From a bacterium (lineage in GTDB: Bacteria; Desulfobacterota; GWC2-55-46; DRQE01), in assembly GCA_027017505.1 (NCBI GenBank), contig JALUQR010000049.1:1-36480 (forward strand): a stretch of DNA of 36,480 nt, read 5' to 3'. Position 1 is the first letter of the stretch. Each line of letters starts with the position of its first letter. A program made the translations under genes and the position numbers. Below, piece by piece: positions 33,512-36,480 of this stretch. The notes below the pieces were generated by a model. That model saw only the letters and a program-made list of their open reading frames with translations, made no database searches and was not told the origin of the DNA.

Positions 33512-36337
33512 ATGGGGCGAGCAAGAAAGAAGATAGAGCTTTACATTGCAGAGCCACCCCTTCCGCCTGTAAGGGATGAGCTTGTCATAGAGGGGTGCAG
33601 GCAGAATAATCTAAAGAACATATCCCTTTCCATACCCCACGACAGGATTACAGCCATAGTGGGCCCCAGTGGTTCGGGTAAATCCTCGCTTGCCTTTGAC
33701 ACCCTCTTTGCAGAGGGCAGGTGGCGTTACATGGAGTCCCTTTCCACCTATACAAGGCTCTTTCTTGAAAGGATGGACAGACCCCTTCTTGACAGAATCT
33801 ACAACATAAGGCCTGCAATAAGCATAGAGCAGAAAAACCCCGTGCGCACGAGCCGTTCCACAGTGGGTACCGCAACGGAGATTAACGACTACCTGAGGGT
33901 GCTCTTTGCAAGGCTCGGTAAACTGCACTGTCCTGGATGCAGAAAGGAGATAGCCCCGCTTGATACCCCCAGGGTGGTCTACAGGCTTCTGAAAGAATAT
34001 CAGGGAAGAAGACTCCACATAGGGTTTACCATACCCGTGGATGAGGATGGCTCTGCCATAGAGGCCATAATAGATGGGCTTCTGAAGAAGGGCTTTATAA
34101 GGATAAGGACCTCAAGGGTGGTTGATGTGAGCTACGAGGAACCCCCTGTTGATGAAATTAGGGCCCACGGTGCAATAGATGTGGTTGTGGACAGACTCAT
34201 ACCCACAGAGGATGCCAAACAGAGGCTTTCAGACTCTGTGGAGATAGCCTTTCGTGAGGGCAGGGACAACATGTGGGTATGGGTGGATGAGGAAAAACTG
34301 CTTGAGTTCTCCAGGGTCTTAAGGTGCACAGACTGCAACATAGAGCTTGAAGCCCCATCACCGATACTGTTTTCCTTCAACCATCCTGTGGGGGCATGCC
34401 CTGAATGCAAGGGGTTTGGCAACATACTCAAATACGATGAGGACAAGATTGTTCCAGATAAGTCGCTGACCTTAAGGGAAGGTGCCATAGAGCCCTGGAC
34501 AAAACCTGCCTACAGGTGGTGGCAGGAAGAACTTGAAAGATACGCAGATAAGTATCGCATAGACCTGGACAAAAAGTTCTACGAGCTTTCAAAAAGAGAA
34601 AGAGAGCTTGTGTTTAAAGGCACAGAGGATTTTGAGGGTATTGAGGAGTTCTTCGAATACCTTGAGACAAAGAGGTACAAGCTCCACATAAGGGTGTTTC
34701 TTTCTCGCTACAAGGGGCACTTTACATGTCCCGTATGCAGGGGCACAAGGCTAAAGGAGAAGGCACTTCTTGTAACCATAGGCGGGCTGAACATTGCAGA
34801 GGTGAGCCATCTCACGGTAAGTGAGGCAAGAAGGTTCTTTAAGGGGCTTGAGCTCAGCCCTGTTGAAAGGGAGATTGCAAAAGAGGCGCTGAAGCAGATA
34901 AACCTGAAGCTTGATTTTCTTGAAGAGACAGGGCTTGGCTACATAACCCTTGACCGCCTTACACGCACCCTCTCTGGTGGTGAGGCCCAGAGGGTTTCTC
35001 TTGCAAACCAGCTTGCCTCCTCGCTCTCAGGGGTGCTCTATATACTCGATGAGCCCTCCATAGGGCTTCATCCAAGGGATGTGGACATGCTCATAGCACA
35101 GCTTAAAAGACTGTCAGGACTTGGCAACACCGTGGTTGTTGTGGAGCATGACCCCTCGATAATAAAAGAGGCCCACCACATAGTGGAGCTCGGGCCTGGC
35201 TCTGGTGAGATGGGTGGAAGGATAGTCTACAGTGGCACGAGAAAGGACTTTCTTGATGGTGCGAGCACCCTTACCGCAAGGTACCTGAGTGGTGAGCTCA
35301 GAATAAATGTGCCACGCTGGAGGCGAAAGGGCAGTGGAAAGGAACTCGTAATAAGAGGGGCAAGGGGAAATAACCTTAAGGGAATAGATGTGAGGTTCCC
35401 GCTCAACACATTTATCTGTGTGACAGGTGTTTCAGGTTCGGGCAAGAGCAGTCTTGTTATGGACACCCTTTACAACGCCCTGGCACTTAAGTTCGGCATA
35501 AAGGCAGACAGACCCCTTCCCCACCACTCCATAGAAGGGGCAGAACACCTGCGGGATGTAAGACTCATAGACCAGGAGCCCATAGGAAAGACCCCGCGCA
35601 GTAACCCCATAACCTACATAGGCGGATTTGATGACATACGCCAGTTTTTTGCCTCCCTCAGGCGAGCAAGGGAAAGGGGCATAGGGGCAGGCAGTTTCTC
35701 ATTCAATGTGCCTGGTGGCAGGTGTGAGGCCTGTAAGGGCGAAGGGGTGGAAAAGGTGGAGATGTATTTTCTTCCAGATGTATACATAAACTGCAGTGTG
35801 TGTAACGGTAGAAGGTACAAGCCAGAGATACTGGAGATAAAGTACAACAACCGCAACATCCACGATGTACTGCAGATGACCTTTGATGAGGCCTACAGGT
35901 TTTTTGCCCACCTTCCGCATTTATTGAAAAAGATATCCCTTTTAAGGGAGGTTGGCCTTGGCTACTTAAGGCTCGGCCAGTCCGCATTGACACTTTCAGG
36001 TGGAGAGGCCCAGAGGCTTAAGATTGCCCGTGAGCTTCTTGGCGGTGAGGAGGGCGGAGTGCTCTACATACTCGATGAGCCCACAACAGGCCTTCATCCA
36101 GATGATATAAAAAAGCTTCTTGCAGTGCTCGGAAGACTCGTGGATGCTGGCAACACCGTGATTGTGGTTGAGCACAACCTGGATTGCATAAAGACAGCAG
36201 ACCACATAATAGACCTTGGCCCTGAAGGTGGTGAACGCGGTGGCACCATAGTTGCAGAGGGCACACCAGAAAAGGTTGCAAGAACAAAGGAAAGCTACAC
36301 TGGTAGATACCTCAAACCCCTGCTCAGGGCAGGCTGA
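33512..36337 (+). CDS. uvrA: UvrABC excinuclease subunit A
   Basis: This 941-aa protein is a complete UvrA. Walker A motifs are GPSGSGKS (51-58) and GVSGSGKS (639-646). The ABC signatures LSGGEAQR are at 487-494 and 828-835. The zinc modules show CTDC with CPEC, CPVC, and CEACKGEG with CSVC. It finds DNA damage as a dimer and loads UvrB in nucleotide-excision repair. The ATG at 33512 matches the family N-terminus, where the first ABC domain begins at DELVIEGCRQNNLKNI. It has a clear promoter and no LexA-like box. Confidence 0.97.
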   Translation: MGRARKKIELYIAEPPLPPVRDELVIEGCRQNNLKNISLSIPHDRITAIVGPSGSGKSSLAFDTLFAEGRWRYMESLSTYTRLFLERMDRPLLDRIYNIRPAISIEQKNPVRTSRSTVGTATEINDYLRVLFARLGKLHCPGCRKEIAPLDTPRVVYRLLKEYQGRRLHIGFTIPVDEDGSAIEAIIDGLLKKGFIRIRTSRVVDVSYEEPPVDEIRAHGAIDVVVDRLIPTEDAKQRLSDSVEIAFREGRDNMWVWVDEEKLLEFSRVLRCTDCNIELEAPSPILFSFNHPVGACPECKGFGNILKYDEDKIVPDKSLTLREGAIEPWTKPAYRWWQEELERYADKYRIDLDKKFYELSKRERELVFKGTEDFEGIEEFFEYLETKRYKLHIRVFLSRYKGHFTCPVCRGTRLKEKALLVTIGGLNIAEVSHLTVSEARRFFKGLELSPVEREIAKEALKQINLKLDFLEETGLGYITLDRLTRTLSGGEAQRVSLANQLASSLSGVLYILDEPSIGLHPRDVDMLIAQLKRLSGLGNTVVVVEHDPSIIKEAHHIVELGPGSGEMGGRIVYSGTRKDFLDGASTLTARYLSGELRINVPRWRRKGSGKELVIRGARGNNLKGIDVRFPLNTFICVTGVSGSGKSSLVMDTLYNALALKFGIKADRPLPHHSIEGAEHLRDVRLIDQEPIGKTPRSNPITYIGGFDDIRQFFASLRRARERGIGAGSFSFNVPGGRCEACKGEGVEKVEMYFLPDVYINCSVCNGRRYKPEILEIKYNNRNIHDVLQMTFDEAYRFFAHLPHLLKKISLLREVGLGYLRLGQSALTLSGGEAQRLKIARELLGGEEGGVLYILDEPTTGLHPDDIKKLLAVLGRLVDAGNTVIVVEHNLDCIKTADHIIDLGPEGGERGGTIVAEGTPEKVARTKESYTGRYLKPLLRAG

Positions 36338-36480
36338 AAAAGAGGGCCTTCCCCAAGGGCACTTGGTACAGACATATTTACCACCTCTATGTGATTGGTT
36401 CAACACTTTGTTTAGAGGATTTATCAGGGACATAAGCTCTTCCAGCAGTATCACAGGGAAGTGGAGTATATGGTCTGTTA

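Noticed and set aside
36338..36480. Terminator or new gene start after uvrA.
   Set aside because: GCCTTCCCCAAGGGC forms only a 4-bp stem without a T-run, and no convincing coding start is visible before the window ends.

Overview
The window is 36.5 kb of bacterial chromosome. It is dominated by a 25-kb, all-forward operon for a phage-tail-like extracellular contractile injection system (eCIS, the Afp/PVC/MAC family). Arg codons are mostly AGG/AGA, Ile is often ATA, Shine-Dalgarno (SD) sites are strong and gene packing is tight. This style is common in thermophilic or anaerobic lineages such as Nitrospirota and Desulfobacterota, but I cannot assign the organism. Codon style looks the same inside and outside the eCIS operon, so there is no obvious sign of recent transfer. 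No tRNA, rRNA, CRISPR array, transposase or integrase was seen, and no gene-free stretch exceeds 300 bases.

Left flank (1-8128). Reverse-strand genes run ssb, ubiU, ubiV, a small phasin/UbiK-like coiled-coil protein, and the start of a UbiB/ABC1-family gene that leaves the window at base 1. UbiU and UbiV have all their predicted iron-sulphur cysteines, which points to oxygen-independent hydroxylation in quinone synthesis. Forward genes follow: htpX (with a promoter and a strong terminator), an FAD-dependent dehydrogenase, a TrmJ-type tRNA methyltransferase and, after a reverse DUF3592 membrane protein, a radical-SAM enzyme.

eCIS operon (about 8230-33315). A sigma70-like promoter (TTGACA, N17, TAAAAA) precedes about 110 nt of leader. 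The genes run: Pvc16-type cap (DUF4255), an unknown 347-aa protein, one large sheath, two tube proteins, a 50-aa DUF5908 protein, a LysM baseplate adaptor, a VgrG-like spike, a PAAR tip, a gp25-like wedge, two giant baseplate proteins (Afp11- and Afp12-like), an unknown 950-aa protein, a CIS tape-measure-family protein, an AAA+ ATPase, a 1161-aa DUF4157 (eCIS core) candidate effector, and a TPR protein. Most neighbours overlap or lie within 40 nt, so they are probably co-transcribed. Together they can supply tube, sheath, baseplate, spike, cap, length control, assembly ATPase and a probable payload. I recognise no Afp13-like tail fibre, lysis gene or membrane anchor.

Right flank (33316-36480). 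A well-formed promoter drives uvrA, complete at 941 aa. The last 143 bases hold nothing I can identify.

The parts most worth following up are the multidomain effector candidate (DUF4157 HELTH, an HNH-like motif, a second HEXXH, beta repeats), the two unassigned eCIS proteins, the unusually long single sheath, and the UbiK-like coiled-coil protein lying between ubiV and ubiB.
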